From positions 4,796,001 to 4,860,000 of the forward strand of contig NZ_LT629775.1 in NCBI RefSeq assembly GCF_900105395.1: a stretch of 64,000 nucleotides of DNA. Reading direction: 5' to 3'. Under the pieces are notes generated by a model, which made no database searches, had not been told where the DNA came from, and saw only the letters and a program-made list of their open reading frames with translations. Shown one piece after another: positions 1 through 9,569 of this stretch. Position 1 is the stretch's first letter. Every line of letters begins with the position of its first letter. A program made the translations under genes and the position numbers. The stretch is from Streptomyces sp. TLI_053 (GTDB taxonomy: Bacteria > Actinomycetota > Actinomycetes > Streptomycetales > Streptomycetaceae).

Positions 1-568
1 CTCTGACAAGGACATCCGGGCCGAGATCGACAACGGCCGGGTGGTGATCGATCCGTTCGACCCCGCGATGGTCCAGCCGTCGAGCATCGACGTGCGACTG
101 GACCGCTTCTTCAGGGTCTTCGAGAACCACCGCTACCCGCACATCGACCCCTCCGAGGAGCAGCCGGACCTGACCCGTCTGGTCGAGCCGGAGGGCGACG
201 ACGCGTTCATCCTGCACCCGGGCGAGTTCGTGCTGGCATCGACCTTCGAGGTCATCACGCTGCCCGACGACGTCGCCTCGCGGCTGGAGGGCAAGTCCAG
301 CCTGGGCCGGCTCGGTCTGCTGACGCACTCCACGGCGGGTTTCATCGACCCCGGGTTCAGCGGGCACGTCACGCTGGAGCTGTCGAACGTCGCGACGCTG
401 CCGATCAAGCTCTACCCGGGGATGAAGATCGGGCAGCTCTGCCTGTTCCGGCTCTCCTCGCCCTCGGAGCACCCGTACGGCTCGCAGCGGTACGGCTCGC
501 GCTACCAGGGGCAGCGCGGCCCGACGCCGTCGCGTTCCTACCTGAACTTCCACCGCTCCGAGGTCTGA
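1..568 (+). CDS. dcd: dCTP deaminase, 5' end cut by window
   Basis: Deaminates dCTP to dUTP, supplying the dUMP precursor for thymidylate synthesis in the cytosol. The reading frame is open from base 2 (S-D-K-D-I-R-A-E-I). The family starts with about M-L-L-S-D-K-D, so only some three codons are missing; the full protein would be about 191 residues. Visible family blocks are SSIDVRLDRFFRVF near the N-terminus, the nucleotide-binding GKSSLGRLGL, the turn HSTAGFIDPGFSG, and VTLELSN, which carries the glutamate expected to be catalytic. The C-terminal tail, rich in Tyr, Gly and Arg and ending in Phe-His-Arg, is the usual lid that closes over the nucleotide. It is convergent with the next gene and followed by a hairpin terminator. 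Assignment is firm; the true start is outside the window. Confidence 0.96.
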   Translation, partial: SDKDIRAEIDNGRVVIDPFDPAMVQPSSIDVRLDRFFRVFENHRYPHIDPSEEQPDLTRLVEPEGDDAFILHPGEFVLASTFEVITLPDDVASRLEGKSSLGRLGLLTHSTAGFIDPGFSGHVTLELSNVATLPIKLYPGMKIGQLCLFRLSSPSEHPYGSQRYGSRYQGQRGPTPSRSYLNFHRSEV

Positions 569-601
569 GCGGCGCCGCGAGCAGCGCGAGCGGGCACGAC
601 A

Positions 602-633
602 CGGGCGGCCACCCTGGACGGGGTGGCCGCCCG
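602..633. terminator. Bidirectional hairpin terminator
   Basis: A 13-bp perfect stem (602-614 with 621-633, core GGGCGGCCACCC) closes a 6-base loop between the convergent dcd and AlaX-like genes. There is no clear U-tract, as is common for GC-rich actinomycete terminators, so bidirectional termination is inferred from position and stem strength. Confidence 0.7.
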
Positions 634-641
634 CCGCCGTG

Positions 642-1532
642 TCAGGCCCGCTTCGGGCGGGTGACGGCGACCAGCTCGCTGCCGTCCTCGGAGAGCCGCA
701 GTTCGGTGCGGAGCTCGGCCAGCTCGCCCAGGTGGTGCAGATGGGTGCCGCCGCAGAAGATCCGCGCCGCGCCCTCGGGCAGCTCGCAGTTCCACTCGCG
801 GCGGGCGGTCAGCTCGGGGCCGGGGACGTCGATGCGCACCGGGGCGTCGGCGGCGACCCAGCCGGCCAGCCGGCGGTTGACGGCCTCGGTCAGCTCGGGG
901 AGGGCGTCGGCGAGGGCCGGGAACTCCTCGGTGGCCTCGGCGGTGAAGCCCTTCTTGCGCAGCGACTTGCCGAGCCGGTAGGTGTCGGTGCTCGCCTCGG
1001 TGTCCATCACCGAGCTCGCCATGGCGAGGCTGTCGAAGTCCGGGTGGCCGAAGGCGTCGGTGCGGCCCGGGTCCTTGCGCCAGCGCGGCGCGAGCGCCTC
1101 GTTGAGGGCGAGGGCGAGCAGGTGGCAGCCGCTGTGGGAGGCGCTGAGAGCCCCGCGCCGGCCGGCGTCGACGGCGAGGGCGGCAGTCCGGCCGACGATG
1201 TCGCCCGGGTCCGCCGCGAGGACGTGCAGGACCAGCCAGGACCACTCCTCGTCGCCGCGGCGGACCGGGATGTCGGCTCCCACCAGCACCGGGCCGCCGT
1301 CCGGGCCGACCGCACCGGTGAGGCAGTCGACGACGGCCAGCTCCACGCCGTCCACGGTGAGCGTGCCGAGGTCGGCGGGCTGGTCCGGCCAGGTGTGGTC
1401 GAGCGGGTGGAACGGCGTCGCCCCGGTGACCACGGCGTACCGGCCGCCGTCCAGCGGGTGCACCGCCAGCACCGTCGACTCGCCGGTCACCGCCCCGGCC
1501 GGGAAGCTGACGTGCGTGGTGGGGAGGGTCAT
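642..1532 (-). CDS. AlaX-like alanyl-tRNA editing / metal-dependent hydrolase
   Basis: This 296-residue protein resembles the editing domain of alanyl-tRNA synthetase (AlaX family), which removes Ser or Gly from mischarged tRNA-Ala. The zinc-site motifs are visible: an HxxxH in SASHSGCHLL (H133, H137) and a CxxxH in FCGGTHLHHLGEL (C260, H264). The ATG at 1532 (MTLPTTHVSF) was chosen because GGAGCC lies just upstream and the longer in-frame extension to 1640 is low-complexity. No synthetase catalytic domain is present, so it acts in trans if it edits. A different metal-dependent hydrolysis cannot be excluded, but the paired motifs make the family firm. It is convergent with dcd and has its own promoter region. 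Confidence 0.86.
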   Translation of the reverse strand: MTLPTTHVSFPAGAVTGESTVLAVHPLDGGRYAVVTGATPFHPLDHTWPDQPADLGTLTVDGVELAVVDCLTGAVGPDGGPVLVGADIPVRRGDEEWSWLVLHVLAADPGDIVGRTAALAVDAGRRGALSASHSGCHLLALALNEALAPRWRKDPGRTDAFGHPDFDSLAMASSVMDTEASTDTYRLGKSLRKKGFTAEATEEFPALADALPELTEAVNRRLAGWVAADAPVRIDVPGPELTARREWNCELPEGAARIFCGGTHLHHLGELAELRTELRLSEDGSELVAVTRPKRA

Positions 1533-1680
1533 GCCTGGCTCCGTGCGGGTGAGGGTGGACTGGACAGGGGAAGGGCGCGGCCCGGACGGGACGGCCCGGG
1601 AAACGGCGACGGGCCCCGCGAGGCGAGGCCCGTGCTCCATTGTCCCCGAGGTCCGGGGGCGGGTCGGGAAGGGGACGGGG

Positions 1681-2721
1681 TCAGCCGAGGGTCGGCAGCT
1701 TGATCAGCACCAGCAGCGCCAGCAGCTGCAGCGCCGCCGCACCGGCCGCCTTGCCCCAGGGGAGGTCGTGCACCCGGCGGACCATGCTGGTCAGCAGGAA
1801 CGCGCAGAGCAGCCAGGTGGCCCAGCCGACCACCTGGACCAGCAGGTTGTCGGCCGGCAGCACCAGTGCCAGCAGCAGCCGGGGCGCGTCCGTGACCCAG
1901 CCGATCAGCACGGCCAGGCCGACCGTGGACTGCCACGGGCCGTCGCCGCCGAACTGCCGGGCCAGCGCGTAGGTGACCCCGCCGAGCATGGCGCCGGCCA
2001 GGGTGAAGCCGATCGCCGCCGCCAGCAGCGCGGTGAGCGCCACGGTGAAGGTGGAGTTGACCACGTCGTCGCGGGTCATGCCGAGGCCGAGCACGGCGAG
2101 GGCGCCGTAGAGCAGGGAGACCGTGACGGCGGGCAGCCAGACCTGGTGGTCGCGGGTGCGGTCGAAGATCGCGGTGGGGGTGCGGAAGAGTCCGGTCAGC
2201 AGTTCGCGCCAGCTCGGCCTGGGGCCGGTGGCCTGCGGTGCGGACTGGCCGCCGGCCCGGTAGACGGCGACGTTGTCGTCGCCGTAACCCTGGGCCCGGC
2301 CCTGCTGACCGGGGCCGTCGGGGTACGGCGGCTGCTCCGGAGCGTAGGAGGACGGCTCGCCCGCGTACGGGTCGGCGCCGACCGGGAAGGCCCGGGTGTG
2401 ACCGGGCTGGTCGGCCGCGTACGGGTCCCGCTGCGGCCCGCCGTAGGGCTGCCCCGGCTGCCCCGGGTAGGGCTGCTGCCCCGCGTACGGGTCCCGCTGC
2501 CCGCCGTACGGGTCCTGCTGCGAGGCGTACGGGGAGCGGGGGCCGGGCCCGTACGGGTCCGCCGGGCCCTGCGGGCCGCCGGGTCCCTGCTGCGGGCCGG
2601 TGAAGTACTCCGGTCCGTCCGTCGGCCCGTACCCCCCGGGCGCCGCCTGCTGCTGCGGGGGCGCCGACCACCCGCCACGGGGTTCGGCGCCCTGACCGCT
2701 GTCGTATCGATTGCCAGCCAC
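1681..2721 (-). CDS. Yip1-domain membrane protein with disordered PGY-rich N-terminus
   Basis: A 346-residue integral membrane protein. Residues 1 to about 150 are low-complexity, rich in Pro, Gly, Tyr and Gln with repeated DPYG/DPYA elements, and probably disordered in the cytoplasm. From about residue 165 (SWRELLTGLFRTPTAIFDRTRDH) a Yip1-type module follows with four to five hydrophobic segments, ending in a Leu-rich helix. The role of bacterial Yip1-like proteins is not established. The start is GTG at 2721, preceded by TACCTT with a 6-base gap and no Shine-Dalgarno, so the transcript looks leaderless. It stands alone between the AlaX-like gene and the sugar-nucleotide gene. Confidence 0.8.
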   Translation of the reverse strand: MAGNRYDSGQGAEPRGGWSAPPQQQAAPGGYGPTDGPEYFTGPQQGPGGPQGPADPYGPGPRSPYASQQDPYGGQRDPYAGQQPYPGQPGQPYGGPQRDPYAADQPGHTRAFPVGADPYAGEPSSYAPEQPPYPDGPGQQGRAQGYGDDNVAVYRAGGQSAPQATGPRPSWRELLTGLFRTPTAIFDRTRDHQVWLPAVTVSLLYGALAVLGLGMTRDDVVNSTFTVALTALLAAAIGFTLAGAMLGGVTYALARQFGGDGPWQSTVGLAVLIGWVTDAPRLLLALVLPADNLLVQVVGWATWLLCAFLLTSMVRRVHDLPWGKAAGAAALQLLALLVLIKLPTLG

Positions 2722-2822
2722 GTTCCGAAGGTACCCGCCCGGCGGGCGCCCCGGTGGCCGGGCACCGGACCGGGTCCGGTTTGCAGCGAGCCTGTTACTG
2801 CCGCGGGGCCACGGCGGCGCGT

Positions 2823-2901
2823 TACCGCCCCACGGCCACCTCCGGCCCGTGCACGGAGGCGGCTACTGCCCCACGGCCACCTTCGGCCCGTGCACGGAGG
2901 C
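2823..2901. repeat. 38-bp tandem duplication at the 3' end of the nucleotidyltransferase gene
   Basis: Copy B (2864-2901) encodes the last residues and stop of the minus-strand nucleotidyltransferase gene. Copy A (2823-2860) lies 41 bp further downstream and matches at 36 of 38 bases. Each copy carries its own stop (TAG in copy B, TAA just after copy A), and the 41-bp offset puts copy A in a different frame. A weaker resemblance continues at 2795-2815. It looks like a local slippage duplication of a gene end. Confidence 0.85.
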
Positions 2902-4011
2902 CGCGGCGCTGGTGCCGGCCGGGCACCCGCCCGGGCCGGCCGAGGTGCGGACGGCACCGACCGGCAGCAGGGTGCCGCAGGCGATCCGGATGCCGTTCGG
3001 CAGCTCGTTGTCGGACTCCACGATCGCGCCGTCCCCGATCACCGCGCCGTCCAGCGCGGTGCGGTCGCCGACGGTCGCGAAGGCGCCCACGATCGAGTCC
3101 TTGACCAGGGTGTCGGCGCCGATCACGGCACCGGGCAGGATCACGCTGCCCTCGACGATGGCGCCGGCCTCGACCACCGCCCCCTCGGCGACCACGGTGC
3201 CGCCGCTGAGCACCGCGCCGTGCCGGACGGTCGACCCGGGCAGCAGCAGGGCGTCGCCGGTCGGGCCGGGCACGGCGGGCGAGTCGACCTTGCCGAGCAC
3301 CAGGTCGGCCGAGCCGCGGACGAAGGCGGCCGGGGTGCCGAGGTCGAGCCAGTACGAGGTGTCCACGACGCCGCGCAGCAGCGCGCCGGTGGCCAGCAGC
3401 TCGGGGAAGGTCTCGCGCTCGACGGAGACCTCGCGGCCGGCCGGGATGCGGTCGATGACGGAACGGGTGAAGACGTAGCAGCCGGCGTTGATCTGGTCGG
3501 TGACGATCTGCTCCGGCGTCTCCGGCTTCTCCAGGAACTCCAGCACCCGGCCGTGCTCGTCGGTCGGCACGAGGCCGAACGCGCGCGGGTCCTCGACCCG
3601 GGTGAGGTGCAGGGTGACGTCGGCTCCGGCGGCCACGTGGCCGTCCCGCAGGGCGGCGATGTCGACGCCGGAGAGGATGTCGCCGTTGAACACCAGGACC
3701 GGCTCGTCCGGGCCGCAGGTGAGCCCGGTGGCCGCGTTGCGGATGGCGCCGCCGGTGCCGAGCGGCTCGCGCTCGGTCAGGTAGACCAGCTCGATGCCGT
3801 AGGGGGTGCCGTCCTGGAAGTGGTCCTCGAAGACCTCGGCGAGGTAGGAGGTGGCGAGCACCACGCGGGTGACCCCGGCCGCCGCCGCGCGCGCCAGCTG
3901 GTGCGCGATGAACGGGACGCCTGCCACCGGCAACATGGGCTTGGGGGTGTGGGTGGTCAGCGGACGCAGTCGCGTGCCCTTACCACCGACCAGCATGATC
4001 GCCTCGGTCAT
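2863..4011 (-). CDS. Nucleotide sugar pyrophosphorylase (mannose-1-phosphate guanylyltransferase-like)
   Basis: Transfers a nucleotide to a sugar 1-phosphate to make an NDP-sugar, most likely GDP-mannose or a related donor for cell-surface glycans. Residues 1-230 form the nucleotidyltransferase fold with the signature GGKGTRLRPLT (9-19) and the PKPMLPVAG loop (23-31), followed by FNGDILSG. From about residue 255 an isoleucine-patch left-handed beta-helix is evident (GAVLSGGTVVAEGAVVEAGAI). The length is 382 residues. The ATG at 4011 begins the family-typical MTEAIMLVGG; an upstream in-frame extension was rejected. Substrate specificity cannot be fixed from sequence, and glucose-1-phosphate thymidylyl- or uridylyltransferase remain possible. 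A TACAGT -10 candidate at 4133-4140 would give a leader of about 117 bases. Confidence 0.88.
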   Translation of the reverse strand: MTEAIMLVGGKGTRLRPLTTHTPKPMLPVAGVPFIAHQLARAAAAGVTRVVLATSYLAEVFEDHFQDGTPYGIELVYLTEREPLGTGGAIRNAATGLTCGPDEPVLVFNGDILSGVDIAALRDGHVAAGADVTLHLTRVEDPRAFGLVPTDEHGRVLEFLEKPETPEQIVTDQINAGCYVFTRSVIDRIPAGREVSVERETFPELLATGALLRGVVDTSYWLDLGTPAAFVRGSADLVLGKVDSPAVPGPTGDALLLPGSTVRHGAVLSGGTVVAEGAVVEAGAIVEGSVILPGAVIGADTLVKDSIVGAFATVGDRTALDGAVIGDGAIVESDNELPNGIRIACGTLLPVGAVRTSAGPGGCPAGTSAAASVHGPKVAVGQ

Positions 4012-4386
4012 GGTCTGCGCTGTTCCCCTTGTGCTCTGTGCGGCCCGGCCCGGCGGGCCGATACCTCCGTCGGTGTGGTGTACGCCGTTCCGGGGGCCGG
4101 AACGGATCGACCGGCTCACGGCCGGTCCGGCGCCTACTGTATTTCCTTCCGACAGGAGCGCCGCGCGGTGGTCCTGCCCTCGGCACCCGGGACGGAGCCG
4201 GGCGGCGGCCGGAACGGAACCGGGCGGCGGCCCGGAGAGCCCGGGGCGGTCACCGGAAAAATCCCCGGGCGGTCACCGGAAGGGCCCGGCCCGGGCGGAT
4301 GCCGGTGGCACCCCCCGGGCCGGGCGGTTGTTGCAGAACTGTCGAACAACCGGGCCGGTTCACGGCCCCGTCGGTCGGGACGCCGC
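4012..4386. promoter_or_regulatory. Intergenic region: direct repeats, hairpin, promoter for the NDP-sugar gene
   Basis: This 375-bp gap holds no gene. It contains a TACAGT -10 candidate (minus strand, about 4133-4140), two exact copies of GGGCGGTCACCGGAA at 4244-4258 and 4267-4281 (23-bp spacing), and a hairpin of CGGTTGTT (4325-4332) with AACAACCG (4345-4352) just below the Fe-S oxidoreductase stop, a plausible terminator for that gene. Confidence 0.5.
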
Positions 4387-6609
4387 TCAGGCGTCGACCG
4401 TCTGCGGCTCCTCGGCCGCGGCCGGCGGGACCGCCTTGACCGAGTCGAGCAGCAGCTGGGCGACGTCGACGACCTTCAGGTGCTCCTTGGCCGCGCCCTC
4501 GTTCTTCTTGCCGTTCACCGAGTCGGAGAGCATCACCAGGCAGAACGGGCAGGCGGTGGAGACGATGTCCGGGTTCAGGGACAGCGCCTCGTCCACGCGC
4601 TCGGTGTTGATCCGCTTGCCGATGCGCTCCTCCATCCACATCCGCGCGCCGCCGGCGCCGCAGCAGAAGCCGCGCTCCTTGTGGCGGTGCATCTCCTGCT
4701 GGCGCAGACCGGGGACCTTGTCCATGATCTCGCGCGGCGGGCTGTAGACCTTGTTGTGGCGGCCCAGGTAGCAGGGGTCGTGGTACGTGATCAGGCCCTC
4801 GACCGGGTTGACCGGCACGAGCTTGCCCTCGTCGATGAGGTGCTGCAGCAGCTGGGTGTGGTGGATGACCTCGAAGTGGCCGCCCAGCTGCGGGTACTCG
4901 TTGGCGATGGTGTTGAAGCAGTGCGGGCAGGTCGCCACGATCCGCTTGACCGGGGCGTCCTCCAGCGCGGCGTTCAGGGTCTCGACGTTCTGCGCGCCGA
5001 GCATCTGGAAGAGGAACTCGTTGCCCAGCCGGCGGGCGGAGTCACCGGTGCAGGACTCCTCCTTGCCGAGGATGGCGAACTTCACGCCCGCGGTGTGCAG
5101 CAGTTCGGCGAAGGCCTTGGTGGTCTTCTTCGCCCGGTCCTCCAGGGCGCCGGCGCAGCCCACCCAGTACAGGTACTCGACCTCGGCGGGGTCGATGTCC
5201 TCGCCGATCACCGGCACCTCGATGCCGGTCTCCTTCTTGAGCTCCTTGACCCAGTCCAGGCGGGCCTTGGTGGCCATGCCCCAGGGGTTGCCCTTGTTCT
5301 CCAGGTTCTTGAGCATGGTGCCGGCCTCGGTGGGGAACGAGGACTCGATCATGACCTGGTAGCGGCGCATGTCGACGATGTGGTCGATGTGCTCGATGTC
5401 GACCGGGCACTGCTCGACGCAGGCGCCGCAGGTGGTGCAGGACCACAGCACGTCCGGGTCGATGACGCCGTTCTCCTCGGCGGTGCCGATCAGCGGGCGC
5501 TCGGCCTCGGCCAGGGCGGCCGCCGGGACGTCCGCCAGCTGCTCGGCGGTGGCCTTCTCCTCGCCCTCCATGTCCTTGCCGCCGCCGGCCAGGAGGTAGG
5601 GGGCCTTGCCGAAGGCGTGCTCGCGCAGGCTCATGATCAGCAGCTTCGGCGAGAGCGGCTTGCCGGTGTTCCAGGCCGGGCACTGCGACTGGCAGCGGCC
5701 GCACTCGGTGCAGGTGGAGAAGTCGAGGATGCCCTTCCAGGAGAAGTGCTCGACCTGGGAGACGCCGAAGACGGCGTCGTCGGCCGGGTCCTCGAAGTCG
5801 ATCGGCGCGCCGCCGCTGGTCATCGGGCGCAGCTCGCCGAGCGCGGTGGAGCCGTCCTCCGCGCGCTTGAAGTAGATGTTGAAGAAGGCCAGGAAGCGGT
5901 GCCAGGCGACGCCCATCGAGGGGTTGATGCCGATGGTGATCGCCCAGGCGAAGGAGGTGCAGATCTTCAGCATCGCGAAGACGTAGACCAGGTTCTCCAG
6001 GGTCCCGTGGGACAGCCCGCGGAACGCCGCCACCAGCGGGTAGGAGATCAGGTACTTGGCCTCGTAGGAGCCGACGTGCTCCAGCGCGCCCTCCAGGCCG
6101 CGCAGGATCATGATGCACAGGCCGATGCCGAGGATCGTGTACTCGACGTAGAAGGCCTGCCAGGCGATCGAGCCGGCGAAGCGCGACTTGCGGCCCGCCC
6201 GGCCGGGCAGGCTCAGCAGCCGGATCACGATCAGGGCGGCGATGCCCAGCGTGGTGAAGGTGCCGACCAGCTCGGTGAAGAGCTCGTACGGCAGCCAGCC
6301 GCCGAGCACCGGCAGCACGAACTCGGCGTCGAACAGCTGGAAGAACGCGGTGAGCAGGGTCAGGCCCAGGGTGAAGAAGCCGACCGCGACGAACCAGTGG
6401 GCGACGCCGACGATCCCCCAGCGGTTCATCCTGGTGTGGCCGACGAACTCCACGGCCACCGTCTTCGCCCGCTGGGCGGGCTGCCCGAAGCGGGTGGCGT
6501 CCGGCTGGCCGGTCCGCACCACCCGGTAGATGTACAGCGCCGCACGAGCGGCGAGCGCGGTGCCGACCACGAACGTGACCAGCGAGATGACGATCGCTGC
6601 TAGCTGCAT
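4387..6609 (-). CDS. Membrane-anchored (Fe-S) oxidoreductase, HdrCD/NarI-like fusion
   Basis: A 740-residue membrane electron-transfer protein. Residues 1-245 contain about six membrane segments resembling a NarI/HdrE-type cytochrome b subunit, with several His residues (for example H59, H71, H201, H237) that could hold haem. Two 4Fe-4S motifs follow: C300/C303/C306/C310 and C391/C394/C397/C401. The C-terminus carries two CCG-type cysteine-rich domains (TCPHC at 560-564, DPCYLG near 613, FCCGAGG at 648-654, ACPFC at 686-690), as in heterodisulfide reductase HdrD and glycolate oxidase GlcF. It probably moves electrons between a soluble donor such as an acyl-CoA dehydrogenase/ETF system and menaquinone. 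The ATG at 6609 has GGAGACGGAGAG upstream. Domain content is firm; the physiological partner is unknown. Confidence 0.88.
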   Translation of the reverse strand: MQLAAIVISLVTFVVGTALAARAALYIYRVVRTGQPDATRFGQPAQRAKTVAVEFVGHTRMNRWGIVGVAHWFVAVGFFTLGLTLLTAFFQLFDAEFVLPVLGGWLPYELFTELVGTFTTLGIAALIVIRLLSLPGRAGRKSRFAGSIAWQAFYVEYTILGIGLCIMILRGLEGALEHVGSYEAKYLISYPLVAAFRGLSHGTLENLVYVFAMLKICTSFAWAITIGINPSMGVAWHRFLAFFNIYFKRAEDGSTALGELRPMTSGGAPIDFEDPADDAVFGVSQVEHFSWKGILDFSTCTECGRCQSQCPAWNTGKPLSPKLLIMSLREHAFGKAPYLLAGGGKDMEGEEKATAEQLADVPAAALAEAERPLIGTAEENGVIDPDVLWSCTTCGACVEQCPVDIEHIDHIVDMRRYQVMIESSFPTEAGTMLKNLENKGNPWGMATKARLDWVKELKKETGIEVPVIGEDIDPAEVEYLYWVGCAGALEDRAKKTTKAFAELLHTAGVKFAILGKEESCTGDSARRLGNEFLFQMLGAQNVETLNAALEDAPVKRIVATCPHCFNTIANEYPQLGGHFEVIHHTQLLQHLIDEGKLVPVNPVEGLITYHDPCYLGRHNKVYSPPREIMDKVPGLRQQEMHRHKERGFCCGAGGARMWMEERIGKRINTERVDEALSLNPDIVSTACPFCLVMLSDSVNGKKNEGAAKEHLKVVDVAQLLLDSVKAVPPAAAEEPQTVDA

Positions 6610-6837
6610 CGGCTCTCCGTCTCCTGCGGCTTGCTTGTTACGGGTGTGCGGTTTCTCCGGGGCAGTGTACTCGTCGGTAACTTCCTGGGCCGACGGCCCG
6701 GACATTACCGCCGGGCACCACTTCTCCTGAAGATGCTCAAGGTATGGCGGCAGTCACGTGAACGCACGCCCGGGGGCACCCCGGCCGCGTCCCGGCCGGG
6801 CGCCGGAGTCCGTTCGCGCACCCCGCCGCTCACCAAA

Positions 6838-6858
6838 GTTGAGCGCCGAGGACTCATA
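6838..6858 (+). promoter_or_regulatory. HAIR operator, distal copy (HspR site)
   Basis: The arms are GTTGAGC and ACTCATA with a 7-base spacer, matching the HAIR consensus CTTGAGT-N7-ACTCAAG imperfectly. It lies just upstream of the likely -35 box of dnaK. HspR binding here is inferred from the known Streptomyces dnaK operon. Confidence 0.65.
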
Positions 6859-6889
6859 GCTGTTGACGCGTCCCGGCCTGTCATGCATC

Positions 6890-6910
6890 CTTGAGCCTGT
6901 AAAGCTCAAC
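6890..6910 (+). promoter_or_regulatory. HAIR operator, proximal copy (HspR site)
   Basis: The arms TTGAGC (6891-6896) and GCTCAA (6904-6909) are perfectly inverted around a 7-base spacer, at or just after the expected transcription start. A repressor bound here would block dnaK transcription; HspR is encoded as the last gene of the same operon. Confidence 0.78.
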
Positions 6911-6931
6911 TCTTCCGTGGAGGTATTTACG

Positions 6932-8775
<1,844 letters not shown>

Positions 8776-8779
<4 letters not shown>

Positions 8780-9411
8780 CGGAGAAGCCGCAGGGTGCCG
8801 AGCCCGGCGACGACTCCGCCGCCGAGGAGGCCGTGATCAAGGCCGCCGAGGAGGCCGCCGCGGCCGGTGCCGAGAGCACCGACGCCGGCACCCCCGGGGA
8901 CGCCACGGCCAAGCGCGAGCTGGCCGAGCGCACCGCCGACCTCCAGCGCCTCCAGGCCGAGTACCAGAACTACCGCAAGCGGGTCGAGCGCGACCGGCTG
9001 ACGGTCCGCGAGATCGCCGTCTCCAACATCCTGGAGTCGCTGATCCCGGTCCTGGACGACATCGGCCGGGCCCGCGACCACGGCGAGGTGACGGGCGGCT
9101 TCAAGTCCGTCGCCGAGTCGCTGGAGACGGTCGTCGCCAAGCTGGGCCTGCAGCAGTTCGGCAAGGAGGGCGAGCCCTTCGACCCGACCATGCACGAGGC
9201 GCTGATGCACAGCTACTCCTCGGAGGTCACCGAGGACACCTGTGTCCAGATCCTCCAGCCCGGTTACCGGATCGGCGAGCGGATCATCCGCCCGGCGATG
9301 GTCGCGGTCGCGGAGCCCCAGCCGGGCACCCAGACCGCGCCCGGCCCGGACGCCGACACCGCCGAGGGCGGGGAGAAGAAGGACCAGGCCGACGGTGGCT
9401 CGGACAGCTGA
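8776..9411 (+). CDS. grpE: Nucleotide exchange factor GrpE
   Basis: GrpE dimers release ADP from DnaK and act as a thermosensor. This 211-residue protein has an acidic, Ala-rich N-terminal tail (1-40), a long helix with coiled-coil character (KRELAERTADLQRLQAEYQNY), and the conserved GrpE core: LESLIPVLDDIGRARDHGE, then a C-terminal beta part near LQPGYRIGERIIRPAMVAV. The start overlaps the dnaK stop by four bases, implying translational coupling. The C-terminal extension rich in Gly, Glu and Asp is typical of streptomycetes. Confidence 0.97.
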
Positions 9412-9436
9412 CCACCGGTGACAGCTGACAACCCTT

Positions 9437-9485
9437 GCGCTGCGGAGTCGTACGCCGGCCAGTACGGCGGACGGCTCCGCAGCGC
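9437..9485 (+). terminator. Hairpin between grpE and dnaJ
   Basis: GCGCTGCGGAG (9437-9447) pairs perfectly with CTCCGCAGCGC (9475-9485). Inside, CGCCG (9453-9457) pairs with CGGCG (9465-9469). In the 158-bp gap between two operon genes this could act as a partial terminator or processing site that lowers dnaJ-hspR expression relative to dnaK. Function is inferred from structure only. Confidence 0.5.
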
Positions 9486-9569
9486 GCTGTCGAGGTTCCC
9501 CGGCACCACTCGCCGGGTTCCGACCGTTGACAGCACTGTGACGATGGACCTCGGGAGGTGGCGCCGGCC

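Larger units (their letters stand above)
6610..6931 (+). promoter_or_regulatory. dnaK operon control region
   Basis: This 322-bp region between the divergent Fe-S gene and dnaK contains no gene. It holds two HspR-type inverted repeats (annotated separately), a TTGACG -35 candidate at 6863-6868 and a weak CATCCT -10 at 6886-6891 lying between and against those repeats, and a ribosome site GTGGAGG just before the dnaK ATG. Confidence 0.7.

Noticed and set aside
982..6603. Very long open frame on the plus strand (over 1800 codons)
   Set aside because: It runs antisense to five well-supported minus-strand genes, has no ribosome site and its translation is Arg/Gly/Val-rich without family features; a product of high GC.
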